DNA of 64,000 bases from Piliocolobus tephrosceles (Eukaryota; Chordata; Mammalia; Primates; Cercopithecidae), in contig NC_045436.1 of NCBI RefSeq assembly GCF_002776525.5, positions 5,867,918 through 5,931,917 of the forward strand, in the 5' to 3' direction. The notes beneath the pieces were generated by a model that was given only the letters and a program-made list of their open reading frames with translations, ran no database searches and was not told the DNA's origin. Made by a program: the position numbers and the translations under genes. This document shows positions 44,801 through 56,180 of the stretch, piece by piece. Positions within the stretch are counted from its first letter, which is position 1. Every line of letters begins with the position of its first letter.

Positions 44801-46388
44801 TGTGTTTCTATGGCCTTTCCATCTCCTGAAGGCCCGAGGCAAGGCACTGGGGAAGGAGAGGGACGGCAGAAACAGAAAATCAGTGTCACCTGCCAAAGAT
44901 ACAGAAAATGTGACATTAAAAAATCCAATGAAATAAGACAATGCTACAAATTTAAATATTAAAAATTAAAATAAGATATATGACAAAATATATGAAATCC
45001 TATGCCTAATATATTTGTTAAAATGCTTACTTCAAAATAAGCTTTTTAATTAAAAAATGGAACATGATAATCAGCAATTTGTTTCAATATTAAATAGTTT
45101 AAGGCAAAAATCAGACTGCATAATAATATGATATGTTTCACTTTTTATGTTAACTAGCGTGGAGAAGCCCCAATGTGAATGCAGTTGGAAATCATGAAAA
45201 ATATTTAAGGATCTTTTCTGATAAGGTTGGACACTGACAATCAGCCAGCTGACTTCTGTTTAATAAACCGTATTACTTGAAACGAACCTCCGGATCTGTT
45301 TTTATTCTGCATATGCTGTGTATTTAGTAATACATCTAAATGTATTATTGCCATCTTCTTTGGGAAAACATCTATGAGGCTCTTTTATCAAGCTTTCAAA
45401 CCTAAGCCTCTCCTCAAAATGGCTAAAATATTTTCAGCAAAATCAAAAGAGTTCAGAATAAAGTTGCTTATGTAACTAAAAGGAACTAGCTCACCATGAC
45501 CTCGGTGTCCAGCTCCTTAGCCCCTATTTGCAGTCCCCTTTTTAAAGCTATCTCATACTGAAACACTGTCTTTGCAAATTAGTATGTACAACAGCTACCT
45601 CTGCTCATCTAAAGGACCTAAGGTTATACCCACAAGACTTCAAGTAAGCAAAGCTAGCACCAAAATACGATCATCTAGAAAGCCAGAAGCATCCAGGCAT
45701 GCTCTCACGGAGAACAGGCTTCCTCTAGAAAGACCGAATGTTTCTCTGAAACCCAGATAAACAAATAACGGACTTTCTCACGTGAAAACCAAGAAGCTTC
45801 GGAGTCAAACAAGTGTTGATTTGAGTCACTAAACCTCTACATGTTGAGGAAACGAGTAGGAATTTAGTTGCCTGATTGACATGACTGACAACGTTAACAG
45901 TTCATGAAGTGAGTCCTTAGATTTTCCCTGTGCATCTCCGGCTTGCCCCAGGGAAACCGCGGTGGGTAACACTTGCTTCCACTGCCAAGCTTCGATAGGC
46001 AGGGCAGGTCCGCTCCTGGACCACCCAAGACTCACCACAATGTCTTCGTGAACTTCATGCAGCTCATATTTGATCAACCCCCAAATCACAATACTGGTTG
46101 GTTCCTTGGATTATAGTGACTAGTACTAACATCGCTGTATTCAAAAAAGGTCAGCAAAAGTGTAATTCTGGACATTTATACAGTAAAACGTATACTTTAT
46201 CTTTATGTTGCACACCTCCTTAAAGTATTTTGTCACAATTAATCAGTGGATTTTTTGTGAAGTAGAAAAACTTTTCAAGGTTACTCCCCAACTCGTTACA
46301 AAATCGTGAAGATCAGATGAGCTGTAAATCCACTTAATGAGCACAGGTAAACTGCAGTAGGAAGAAATATTACTAGATGGAAAAGATG
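44801..46388. other. Unannotated AT-rich intergenic DNA
   Basis: No transposon or exon recognised. Confidence 0.5.
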
Positions 46389-46688
46389 GGGCTGGGTGAT
46401 GGCTCACGCCTGTAATCCCAGCACTTTAGGAGGCCAAGGTGGGAGGATCACTTGAGCCCAGAAGTTTGAGAACAGCCTGGGCAACATAACAAGATCCCGT
46501 CTCTATGAAAAATAAAAAAATAATCCAGGTATGGTGGGGTGCACCTGTAGTCTCAGCTACTTGGGAGTCTGCGCAGGAGGACTGCTTGAGCCCGGGGGAT
46601 GGAGGCTGCAGTGAGCTATGATTGCGCCACTACGCTCCAATCTCAGCAACAGAGTGAGACCTTGTTTCTGTAAAAAGATAAACAAGGA
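46389..46688 (+). repeat. AluJ element
   Basis: 'gatcacttgagcccagaagtttgag..cagcctgggcaacataac' is AluJ-type; diverged right arm. Confidence 0.88.
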
Positions 46689-47267
46689 AAAGACGACACG
46701 GAGCCACACAGAATGGCCTGCGCCTGATGATACGCCCACACATCCTCCTGTAACTCGCTGCCTCCGGACACATTCACCCAGTGCAGGTCCTGGCATCAGT
46801 TTTTAAGACTTCATTTATTTCGTGCTTTCTACCTAAAAGATCACTATAAACACCCAAGTTCTCGCATTTTCTCCTGCTGTCCCAGTGAATCATCAAGGGC
46901 CCTTGTTGCAACGTGCACCACACACTTTAAGTATGCCCAGTTGTCAGCAAGGTCATTTCTCATTGCAGGCCTTAGGAGCTGCCCTGTTGCTGTAAGCTGG
47001 CTAGCACCTCCTTGGCCTCCTGGAAACTCTCATGTATCCCGTTTGCAGGATTCAAACCCAGGTCAGTTCTCTGAAAGACTTTCTATCTACTCCTTGCCTT
47101 TGCCCTCGAATATCCTTGCAGATTTAGAGGCCCTTATCCTGTTTATATAACAACAGGTGCCCTTTCTATTACCCTGCTGACCTCACTGTATGAATAATGC
47201 AACATAATACCCTACAAAAAATGTCTGTCTGCTCCCTCGGCTGTGCACAACTGAAGAGCAATGGCTG
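46689..47267. other. Unannotated intergenic DNA
   Basis: Nothing recognised. Confidence 0.5.
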
Positions 47268-47690
47268 CCTTGTTCATCCAACAAATGTTTATTGAGCACT
47301 TGCTAATGTGCTAATAAGATTCCAGGTACTGGACACAAACATTCCAAAATAAAACAATGAAAGAGCGACAAAAACAAAATATTCTGTCACTAAGGAATCT
47401 GCCTCCTGAGGGCAGGAGACAACAGTAAACACATCAGTTAGTGAATTGTGTTGCATATAAAATAGTGATAAATGGAAGAAAATAATGCAGGAGAGGAAGA
47501 TTGAGACTGAGCGCTAGCAATGTAAAATGGGGTGGCTAGGGCAGATTTCACATTATAATCATTTTATGCCTAGTGCCTTTCAAAAAATAGGCCCTCAATA
47601 AAGTGTGCCACGATGTGCTCATTTTAGGCCCTCTTCAGTGCTATGGTTCCCAGCAGAGAGGCATCAAATGGCTGTGGACTCCGGCTCATA
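47268..47690 (-). repeat. LINE-2 fragment (antisense)
   Basis: 'caacaaatgtttattgagcacttgc..ccaggtactgg' then 'aatctgcctcctgagggcagg' and 'agtgataaatggaag' match the reverse L2 3' end. Confidence 0.75.
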
Positions 47691-47839
47691 AAGGAACAAA
47701 TATTGTATCTACTTCATGTCCCTCATATCCATTTGCAGATAAGAATTCTATCTGAGGAAAAATAAATAACGCCTTATGTTCGCATAGGACTTGACAAAAT
47801 AGTGAGCCTTAGGCATAAGGCAGGCAAGGCAGGGGTTGC

Positions 47840-47945
47840 TATCATAAGAAAGGATGAAAAACTAAGGCTCAGAGAGAGTCTACGATTTGCCCACAGAGCT
47901 TGAGGAACCAGCATTCCATCCTTGACATCCTAGGCCACAGCTGTA
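47840..47945 (-). repeat. MIR fragment
   Basis: 'gaaaaactaaggctcagagagagtctacgatttgcccacag' matches the reverse MIR core. Confidence 0.7.
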
Positions 47946-48857
47946 CTCTCCTGCCTCCCTCCACTGCCTCCGTAATGCCTGGTGTGAGCAGTTACTGGAT
48001 TTAGTGTTTTCTCATTGTTTGTGTCATCCAAACAAAGTCCATCTAAATCTCTGCATTGCTAGAATACCCCCACATTTTTAGGATGTCTTACTACATGGTT
48101 TCTATGAATATACGTGCATGTAAAATAGAGTACAAATGTATTCAGATGACTCAAATGACTTTGCCACAGTTCATTTATACAGATGGTGCAAGAGACTGAG
48201 AGAGTTAAATCCACAAACCTCCTTCACACTAATCAATCTTGAAAGTTTTCTTTTCTCAATCCTGTCTGCAGGTCACCACAGAGCTGCTTCCGAAGCCAAT
48301 GAAAAACCACACTATAACACAGATGGAGTTTAAAGGACGGATCCTTTTTCCAACATGTGGCTTCCCGTAATTTGAGGGAATGTTATACAGGAACAATTAA
48401 AATCGTATATCAAAAAGGGAAGCAAAGCTCAAATAGCTTCCTGCTTTATCAAATTTCAATAATTGTAAAAACAAAACCAAAAAAAAGGCCCCATATATCT
48501 AAATCCCAGACTCTATTAAGAATAACTTTTTAACTCCAGCAAATTACAGGACTTTTATGTGATATCATTTAATAATTGCTAATAACATTTCTAATGCTAA
48601 TATAGAATAAAAATACAGAGATGCTATTATTTAATAATTTCTTTAGGTTCATCTGAAAGATTTTTTAAATTTTTGTTTCAATGTTTAGCAGTTTAAGTAG
48701 CTAGGCTTAACGGGTAATAATCTTAAATCTTTCTATTATTTTTCATATGATATGTTAAAGGTGCCATTTCAAGCATAGAGGATTAGCTATAACTGTAGTT
48801 CACAGTAACTTCCATTAGAGTTACCATGTTAGTTATTATTCAATTAGGATATTTTTA
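47946..48857. other. Unannotated AT-rich intergenic DNA
   Basis: Nothing recognised. Confidence 0.5.
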
Positions 48858-49131
48858 ATGTTTTTATTTTTTATTTTTTAGAGACAGAGTCTCACTCTGT
48901 TGCCCAGGCTGGAGTGCAGTGGCATGATCACGGCTCACTGCAGCATTGACCTCCGGGCTCAAGCGATCCTCTTGCTTCAGCCTCCTGAGTAGCGGGGAAT
49001 ACAGGTGCACACCAGCAGGCCTGGCCATTTTTGTATTTTTAGTAGTGATGGGGTTTCGCCATGTTGCCCAAGCTGGTCTCAAATTCCTGGGCTCAAGGGA
49101 TCTGCCTGACTCGGCCTCCCAGAGCCAACTA
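48858..49131 (-). repeat. AluJ element (antisense), 5' trimmed
   Basis: Reverse Alu ending early at 'ggcctcccagagcc', so the first bases of the Alu are missing. Confidence 0.87.
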
Positions 49132-50346
49132 CGATGTTTTTTAAAGTAAGAAGGATGCTACTAATTACACTAGAACAAAATGCTCACACTCGTACCCTCC
49201 TGGACAAACAGGGGCACAGGGTCACCCTACTTTTTAGGGAAAGAAGGCTAGTTTTTCTTTTTAAGTTACGTTTTTGCTTTATAAGAGGAACAAATAAATT
49301 TAAGTGGGGAGACAAGAAAAATCACCTGCAGGATCGGACACTTTTATATGTAAAATAATAGTGTTCTTAGGTGTCTCCGTCTGCGCTTCTCTCACCTCGA
49401 CTAGAAGGGTGAAGACTCAAGATCTGTTGCAAATGTTTCCAGTAACAAAAACATGAAGTCCAGCATCACTTGCATCACCCAGACTTTTCCTCCCACAGGT
49501 TTCTGAAGAGACCGCCGGCTTCGCCTGGTCCACCAAGCTAAGATGCTGGCTGCGAGGGAAGGGACAAGTGCCAGCATTACATGTGGAGCATGTTGCAGAA
49601 CACAGACGAGGCTGTTAGGTCAGCTCACAGGCCACACTAGTTCCAGCCTACTGCAGGTTTCCACGTGATCACTTCTGTACCACCGGGAGAAATGCCACTT
49701 ACCTGTGGCTGTGGCGTCTTGGTAGAACCAAGGGGAAAATATCCTAGAAATGAGATAAGGCCTGATCAGAATTAGAAACCATGAGAAAGAACCAGAAGGC
49801 AATAAAGTAAAGACAGTGAGGGAGAGGGGAAAAAAAGAGAAAGTTGGACCCAGAGATATGGTGGGACACAAAAAAATCTCAGAGACTGGTTTCCAAAGAA
49901 TATCTGGTCTGGCTTTCCGGCCCTAGCCACTCTGTGCTGACACCACCATGTCCCTGGAGACAAGCTTCCTACAGACTTTTCCAGCGCCATGATACATTTT
50001 TAAACCCAAACTACTTAAGTTTTAGGTGTAAGGGAATCCATTCATGTTTGGCTTGACAAAGCAATGTCTTCACGAAGTCACAACCTGTATGCCAATAAGC
50101 AGATAACAGTTGCTTGTGTGGTATCTTAAACTCAGATCCTGGAACAAGTGAAAAAAAACTGCCTTGGAGTAGAGGTTAAGTATATCCTAAGTATGTACTG
50201 ATCACGAGAAGAGTGTCCAGTTTGCTTTTCCGTGTGACTACAGGCTGTTGTCCCACACCGCCACAACCTCCGCAACTAAGATATGCAGTTCAGCAGAAAG
50301 TGCTTTGATGCCCTTGTCAGCGTGCTCGCAAGAAGAGTGTAAATTG
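49132..50346. other. Unannotated intergenic DNA
   Basis: Nothing recognised. Confidence 0.5.
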
Positions 50347-50650
50347 GCTGGGCGCGGTGGCTCACGCCTGTAATCCCAGCACTTTGGGAGGCCGAGGCGG
50401 GCGAATCACGAGGTCAGGAGATCAAGACCATCCTGGCTAACATGGTGAAACGCCGTCTCTACTAAAAAATACAAAAAACTAGCCGGGCGTGGTGGCGGGC
50501 GCCTGTAGTCCCAGCTACTCGGGAGGCTGAGACAGGAGAATGGCGGGAACCCGGGAGGCGGAGCTTGCAGTGAGCTGAGATCCGGCCACTGCACTCCAGC
50601 CTGGGCGACAGGGTGAGACTCCGGCTCAAAAACAAAAAGAAGAAGAAGAC
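50347..50650 (+). repeat. AluY, Old World monkey type
   Basis: Has both 'ggcgggaac' and 'gagctgagatccggcc'; A-tail broken by GAAGAA. Flanked by 'agtgt(a/g)aatt'. Confidence 0.93.
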
Positions 50651-50865
50651 CAGTGTGAATTCCACCTGTGGAAGCAGGGCAAGGCTCCGGACGGTGCTGT
50701 GTGCAGCCACAGGGTTTCCCGAGGTGGCTCGCAGGCCCAGCGTGGGAGACGAGGGGAGGGCGGCCCTGAGCCATCTCGGAGGGACACAGTTCTCCTGACT
50801 ACCTTTTCAGAATTTTGCTAAGAGAAGGATTTGCTAAGACAAAACAAGGGTTTCACTAAAGCGGT

Positions 50866-51085
50866 ATAGCTCACGGGTTAAACATGAACGCTCTGGAATA
50901 TACCGGATAGAGTGTGAATCCCCGCACCTCTACTCCCAGTGTGGAGACCGCGGCGGGGCCTGTCCTCCTGAGGCTCTTCTCAGTTCTTCCTCTGAAACTC
51001 GGGGAAAACAAAAGCAACCATCTCTTCAAAGACCTTAGACTAGTGCCTGGCAATTCATTAATGCTCAGTAAATACTAGCTATTTC
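50866..51085 (+). repeat. MIR element
   Basis: 'gtatagctcacgggttaaacatgaacgctctgga' is the forward MIR 5' part; 'gcctggcaattcattaatgctcagtaaatac' is its 3' part. Confidence 0.72.
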
Positions 51086-51154
51086 TAAACTAGTAACACT
51101 GGTTCAGGGCTGAGCACATAGACAAATTCTTTTTTAAAAAAATGTTCACTTTAT

Positions 51155-51451
51155 GGCCGGGAGCGGTGGCTCACGCCTGTAATCCCAGCACTTTGGGAGG
51201 CCGAGGTGGGCGGGTCACGAGGTCGGGAGATCGAGACCATCCTGGCAAACACGGTGAAACCCCGTCTCTACTAAAAATACAAAACTTAATCGGGTGCAGT
51301 GGCGGCGCCTGTAGTCCCAGCTACTCGGGAGGCTGAGGCAGGAGAATGGCGGGAACCCGGGAGGCGGAGCTTGCAGTGAGTGGAGATCCCGCCACTGCGC
51401 TCCAGCCTGGGCAACAGAGTGAGACTCCCACTCAAAAAAAAAAAAAAAAAA
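51155..51451 (+). repeat. AluY, Old World monkey-like
   Basis: Has 'ggcgggaac'; right arm reads 'gagtggagatcccgcc', a private variant. Target duplication 'tcactttat' at 51146-51154 and 51452-51460. Confidence 0.92.
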
Positions 51452-51509
51452 TCACTTTATTTATTGACTATTTTTTTAAATGATGAATTCATCTGTTTTT
51501 CCATAGGCT

Positions 51510-51940
51510 TTTCAGGAACAGGTGGTGTGTGGTTACATAAGTTCTTTAGTGGTGATTTGTGAGATTTTGGTGCATCTGTCACCTGGGCAGTATACACTGA
51601 ACCCAATTTTTGGCCTTTTATCCCTCACCCCCTTCCCAGCCTTTCCCCCCAAGTCCCCGAAGTCCAATGTATCATTATTATACCTTTACATCCTCCTGGC
51701 TTAGCTCCTATTTATGAGCGAGAACATACAACGTTTGGTTTTCCATTCCTGAGTTACTTCACTTAGAATAATAGTCTCTGATCTTAACCAGGTTGCTGCA
51801 AATGCCATTAATTCATTCCTTTTTATGGATGAGTAGTATTCCATCATACACACACACACACCAGTTTCTTGATCCACTCATTGATTGATGGGCATTTGGG
51901 CTGGTTCCATAATTTTGCAATTGCAAACTGTGAGCACACA
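51510..51940 (-). repeat. LINE-1 3' fragment (antisense)
   Basis: 'gtggtgtgtggttacataag..ttctttagtggtgatttgtgag' and 'tatggatgagtagtattccatcata' are the reverse L1 3' UTR/ORF2 end; a (CA)n sits at 51845-51861. Confidence 0.88.
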
Positions 51941-52002
51941 GAGAAATTCTGACAGGGGGTTAACCCCCAGACAGCTCAAAAAGTTGTGCCACATTGGATT
52001 AT

Positions 52003-52287
52003 TATTTTTTATTTTCAGAGACAGGGTTTTGATCTGTTGCCCAGGCTAGAGTGCAGTGGTGGGCTCATGGCTCACTGCAGCCTTGACTACCTGGGCTCAA
52101 GCAATCCTCCCACCTAGCTGGGACTACAGGTGTACACCACAATGCCCAGCTAATTTTTAAAATTCCATGTAGAGATGGGGTCTCCCTATGTTACCCAGGC
52201 TGATCTCAAACTCCTGGCCTTGAGTGATCCTCCCACCTCGGCCTCCCAAACTGCTGGGATTACAGGTGTGAGCCACTGTAACCGGCC
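52003..52287 (-). repeat. AluJ element (antisense)
   Basis: 'gagacagggttttgatctgttgcccagg' to 'gtgagccactgtaaccggcc'; AluJ-type with a small internal deletion. Confidence 0.88.
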
Positions 52288-52499
52288 TTATTGAATAACA
52301 AGCTCTCTCTTTTTCTCTAATTCCATCTCTGCCTCTCTTCCTACTCTTTCCATGATTACCCTTCCAAGCATTAACTTTTATAAAATCTTAAACTGATCAC
52401 TATCTCCACCATTCTCCCAAACACCATGAAGACCTCAGACTGATTCGACTCTGTGCACAGACATTGGCTCACAGGTTTCAGTTGCTCAGTATTTTATTT

Positions 52500-52590
52500 G
52501 CTTCCCTCCTTTCTGTTCTCCATCATCTCTCCCTCCCTTCTTTCCTTCCTCCTTCCCTCCCTCCCTCCTTTTCTTGTCCCTCTTTCTTCT
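52500..52590 (+). repeat. Polypyrimidine (CCTTCCCTCC)n tract
   Basis: About 90 bp almost wholly C/T, mostly CCCT and CCTT units, next to an Alu poly-T end. Mirror-like and triplex-prone. Confidence 0.9.
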
Positions 52591-52596
52591 GTTGCT

Positions 52597-52903
52597 TTTT
52601 TTTTTTTTTTTTTTTTTTTTGAGACAGAGTCTCACTCTGCCGTCCAGGCTGGAGTGCAGTGGTGCAACCTCGGCTCACTGCAGCCTCCATCCACCTCCTG
52701 GGTTCAAGCAATTCTCCTGTCTCAGCCTCCCAGGTAGCTGGGACTACAGGTGCACGCTGCCACACCGGCTAATTTTTGTATTTTTAGTAGAGATGGGATT
52801 TCACCATGTTGGCCAGGATGGTCTGGATCTCCTGACCTCGTGATCTGCCTGCCTCAGCCTCCCAAAGGGCTGGGATTATAGGCATGAGCCACCGTACCCG
52901 GCC
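52597..52903 (-). repeat. AluS/AluY-type element (antisense)
   Basis: Poly-T of 24 and a full reverse Alu; 'gatctcctgacctcgtgatc' is of the AluSc/Y kind. Confidence 0.88.
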
Positions 52904-53559
52904 CTATTGCTGTTTTAAATAGTCAGACCTTGTTGAGTTTACTTGAGTTACCGGTTTCCTTGTTCAGTAGGAGCTGGCCAGTTCCCTCAGGTCTGAGTTG
53001 CTAGCTTAATGGTATGGGAAGGTGGATGAAGCTAGATCTGTATTTTATGAGACTGAAGAGCCAAGAAATACTATGTAATATTTCAGCTGGAAATTAATTT
53101 TTTTTCAAATGTAGAAGCTTCTCAGGCTGTACAGTCTGCCCTATTGTGGGAAATAGAAGTAGCTCACTTTTTCTTGTGTGGTCTCTAAACAGCAGTAATC
53201 CCTTAACAATCAATTATGAAATCCATCTTTTCATCGAAAGAAGAAAAAACACAAAGTATTACCACAGAGAGAACAAAGGTTTCCAGCCATCCTTGAATAT
53301 TGTCTCTCTCTCCCCATATATGTATGGAAAGGAGGCAGGCGTAGAAAGAGGGGAGGTGGCCTGGTGTGCCTGGCCTCAGACTCAGGCCTGCCGTGCCCCA
53401 GCAGACCCCACTCAAGTCCCTGGCCAGGCCCTTTCAGGGCTGGCCCCTCTGACTCTAAGTTGCTGCAGCAGGGAAGGCCTCCTTCACCGAGACTCAGGTC
53501 CATCAAACTTTGCTAACTTCATGCTTCTGTTTTGACTGTCTGTTTGTTGAAGGTGATTG
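52904..53559. other. Unannotated intergenic DNA
   Basis: A 129-residue plus frame (53146-53535) and a 91-residue minus frame overlap here; neither shows motifs. Confidence 0.5.
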
Positions 53560-54000
53560 TACAGGTTTGCAAGGGCTGCTGTAACAAAACACCACACGCT
53601 GGCAGCTTACACAGCAGAAATTGTCTTACAGTTCTGGGGACCAGAAGTCTGTGATCAAGGTTAACAGCCGGACTGTTTCCTCCGGGGGTACCGTGGGAAA
53701 AGCCTGCCCCATGCCCTGCCCCTGGCCTCTGGGGCACACTGGTGACCTCTGGCGTTCCTTGGTTCCTGCATGATCATCCCTGTCTGTGCATTCTCCCTGT
53801 GTGCCTGTCTGTGTCCCAGTGTCCCCTTTTCATAAGGACACCAGTCATGTTGGATGAGGGCCCACCCTACTCCAGTACAACCTCCTCTTAACTAATTACA
53901 TCGCCAACTACCCTATTTCCAAATAAGGTCCTATTTGGAGCTATTGCTGGTTAGGACTTCAACATATGGATCTGTGAGAGACGCAGTTCAACCCTGGTCA
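53560..54000 (-). repeat. MLT1-type LTR (ERVL-MaLR), antisense
   Basis: Reverse MLT1 order: 'gggctgctgtaacaaaacacca', 'ttacagttctgggg', 'tcataaggacaccagtcatgttgg', 'gggcccaccctactcc', 'ccctatttccaaataaggtc', 'ttaggacttcaacatatg'. Solo LTR, no viral gene. Confidence 0.82.
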
Positions 54001-54684
54001 GTGTTCTTGAGGACAAGCCTTCAACTCCCTCGGGCTCATAAACCAAAGCCGAATTCGTTAAGGAAAAAAAATAAACCAAGCAAAAGACAGTCCAATAATG
54101 CATCGAGAACATCTTTGGCAGTTCATCAAAGCAAAACTTCCCTTTTGGGTAACTGTGTTTTCCTGACACAGGAAGAAGCCAGCTTGTTTTCTGTGCTCCA
54201 GAGAAAGGCAGCATGTACCCCCTTCCCCAGCACAGAGCCAAATCAGCCCAGGGAACAAGCGGTAAGTCAGCATAATTGCGGGTTTGAGCACCATCCAGAA
54301 GCACCAAGTGGGGGAAAGGGGTGGGGAAAAGGTAGCACTTGAGATGTTTAATGCTCATTAACAGGAGCAAGAGTCTGTCTCATTCCTGTGCAGACTGTGC
54401 AAACCTCTGGCTTCTGCTTTGCCAAGCCCCAGGGCCCAGAAATAAGCAAGTCAGAATAAGAAGTAACCGCGGGATTGGCAAGCAGCAGGCAAGAGAATTA
54501 ATCCAGGTCCCAATTAGGCGGTGCTGCCTCTGTACCAGCCTTGAGACCTCACTTGCAAAGGCCTCCTCCTCCGGCTCTTTCAAGGTTAGGAGGAAATAGG
54601 ACATGGGCTCGTGGTACCTGGGATCCAGGAGGCATGCCAGAGAGGTAGAGAGTACAGAATGCAGAGCCAGCCTGCCTAGGTAAA
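54001..54684. other. Unannotated intergenic DNA
   Basis: Overlapping frames on both strands (53935-54342, 53951-54370, 54380-54697) run into the LTR or the MIR and carry no motif. Confidence 0.5.
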
Positions 54685-54862
54685 ATGCACTGGCCACTGG
54701 CTAGCTGTGTGATCATCCCTGGGCCTCAGTTTCCCCAGCTGTAAAATGGGGAAAATAATAGAACTGTCAAGGCTGCTGCGAGGCTTGAATAAGTGAATCC
54801 ATGTGAACTGCTTGGAACAATGCCTGGTAAACAGTAAGCATTATAAATGTTAGCTACTGTTG
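54685..54862 (+). repeat. MIR element
   Basis: Well preserved: 'ggctagctgtgtgatcatccctgggcctcagtttcc', 'gtaaaatggggaaaataata', 'caatgcctggtaaacagtaag'. Confidence 0.9.
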
Positions 54863-55058
54863 GTAATGCTTGGGGGAGGGGTCTAAGGGGTTCTTGCTCA
54901 GAGCTTTGAACCTTCATCCTTGGAAACATGAAGTTGCCTCAGGGCAATGAAAGACAACTGCAGGTCTCCAATACTAGTTTTTCCTCCCGGTCGGGTAGAA
55001 AGATACACACAGGCCTAAGACATTTGCCTACCATTCTACAGTATTAAAAAGAGCATCA

Positions 55059-55375
55059 GGGCCAGGTGCGGTGGCTCACACCTGTAATCCCAACACTTTG
55101 TGAGGCCAAGGCAGGAGGATCGCTTGAAGCTAAGAGCCTGAGGCCAACCTAGGCAATAAAGTTGATTACCTGTCTCTACCAAAAAAAAAAACCAAAACAA
55201 ACAAAATTAGCTGGGCATGGTGGTGTACACTTATAGTCCCAGCTACTCAGGAGGCTGAAGCATGAGGATAGCTTGAGCCCAGGAGTTCAAGGCTACAGTG
55301 AGGTATGATTGCACCACTGCACTCCAACCTGGGAACAAAGCAAGACTGTCTCAAAATGAAACAAAATAATACACT
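55059..55375 (+). repeat. AluJ element
   Basis: 'ggccaggtgcggtggctcac'; left arm diverged; A-rich linker with ACAAAC units. Confidence 0.87.
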
Positions 55376-55384
55376 TTTTGACAG

Positions 55385-55615
55385 CATCAGCTTTGGAGCA
55401 TGGATGTAAGCACTTATTAGATGCATACATCTAATGCATCTAATCTAGCACTTATTAGATGCATAACCTTGAGCAAAGTCCAAAATCTCTGCTAAGGCTT
55501 TATTCCCTCCAAGGCAAAATGGGAAAAATAGCTCTCTCCTAATGTTGTGTGAAGAGTAAATAAGAGCGTGCACGCAGGGTGCTCAGCGGGGTGTCTGCTA
55601 ACGATGTGTAAGTGT
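55385..55615 (+). repeat. MIR element with internal duplication
   Basis: 'accttgagcaaagtccaaaatctctgc' and 'tgtgtgaagagtaaataagag' are forward MIR. Its 5' part holds a 19-bp direct repeat (55409-55427, 55447-55465). Confidence 0.7.
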
Positions 55616-55864
55616 CCCTCGTTAGTAGGAATATGTCTGATCCTAAAGGGGAAAGGCTTCCAGTAGCTCACACAGCACCTTTCGGACAATTAGGGGGAAT
55701 AAAGAGTTTCCTTTCTAAGGAAACATTACTCCATCTCTCCAAATACTATAATCTCTCCAAATACTAAATCACTAAATTTATAACGGCCTAAACTGATGGT
55801 GTCTCTAACAAATGGTTGTCCTCTCAGCTATGACGTCCCTGTGCAAGGAAGAAGTATATAACTT

Positions 55865-56165
55865 TTTTTTTTTTTAGGCGAAGTCTCACTCTTGTTGCCC
55901 AGGCTGGAGTGCAATGGCACAATCTTGGCTCACTGCAACCTCCATCTCCCAGGTTTAAGCGATTCTCCTGCCTCAGCCTCCCCAGGAGCTGGGACTACAG
56001 GCATGTGTCACTACACCAGGCTAATTTTTTTTTTAATGGATTTTTAGGAGAGACAGGGTTTCGCCATTTTGGCCAGGTTGGTCTCAAACTCCTGACCTCA
56101 GGTAATCCTCCTGCTTCAGCCTCCCAAAGTGCTGGGATTACAGGCACGAGCCACCGTGCCCAGCC
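55865..56165 (-). repeat. AluS element (antisense)
   Basis: Flanked by 'agaagta(t/c)ataactt' at 55850-55864 and 56166-56180; full-length reverse Alu. Confidence 0.92.
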
Positions 56166-56180
56166 AGAAGTACATAACTT

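Noticed and set aside
53935..54370. Long overlapping frames on both strands near 54 kb as a gene
   Set aside because: They begin inside an MLT1 LTR remnant, share no motif with known proteins and lack splice context.
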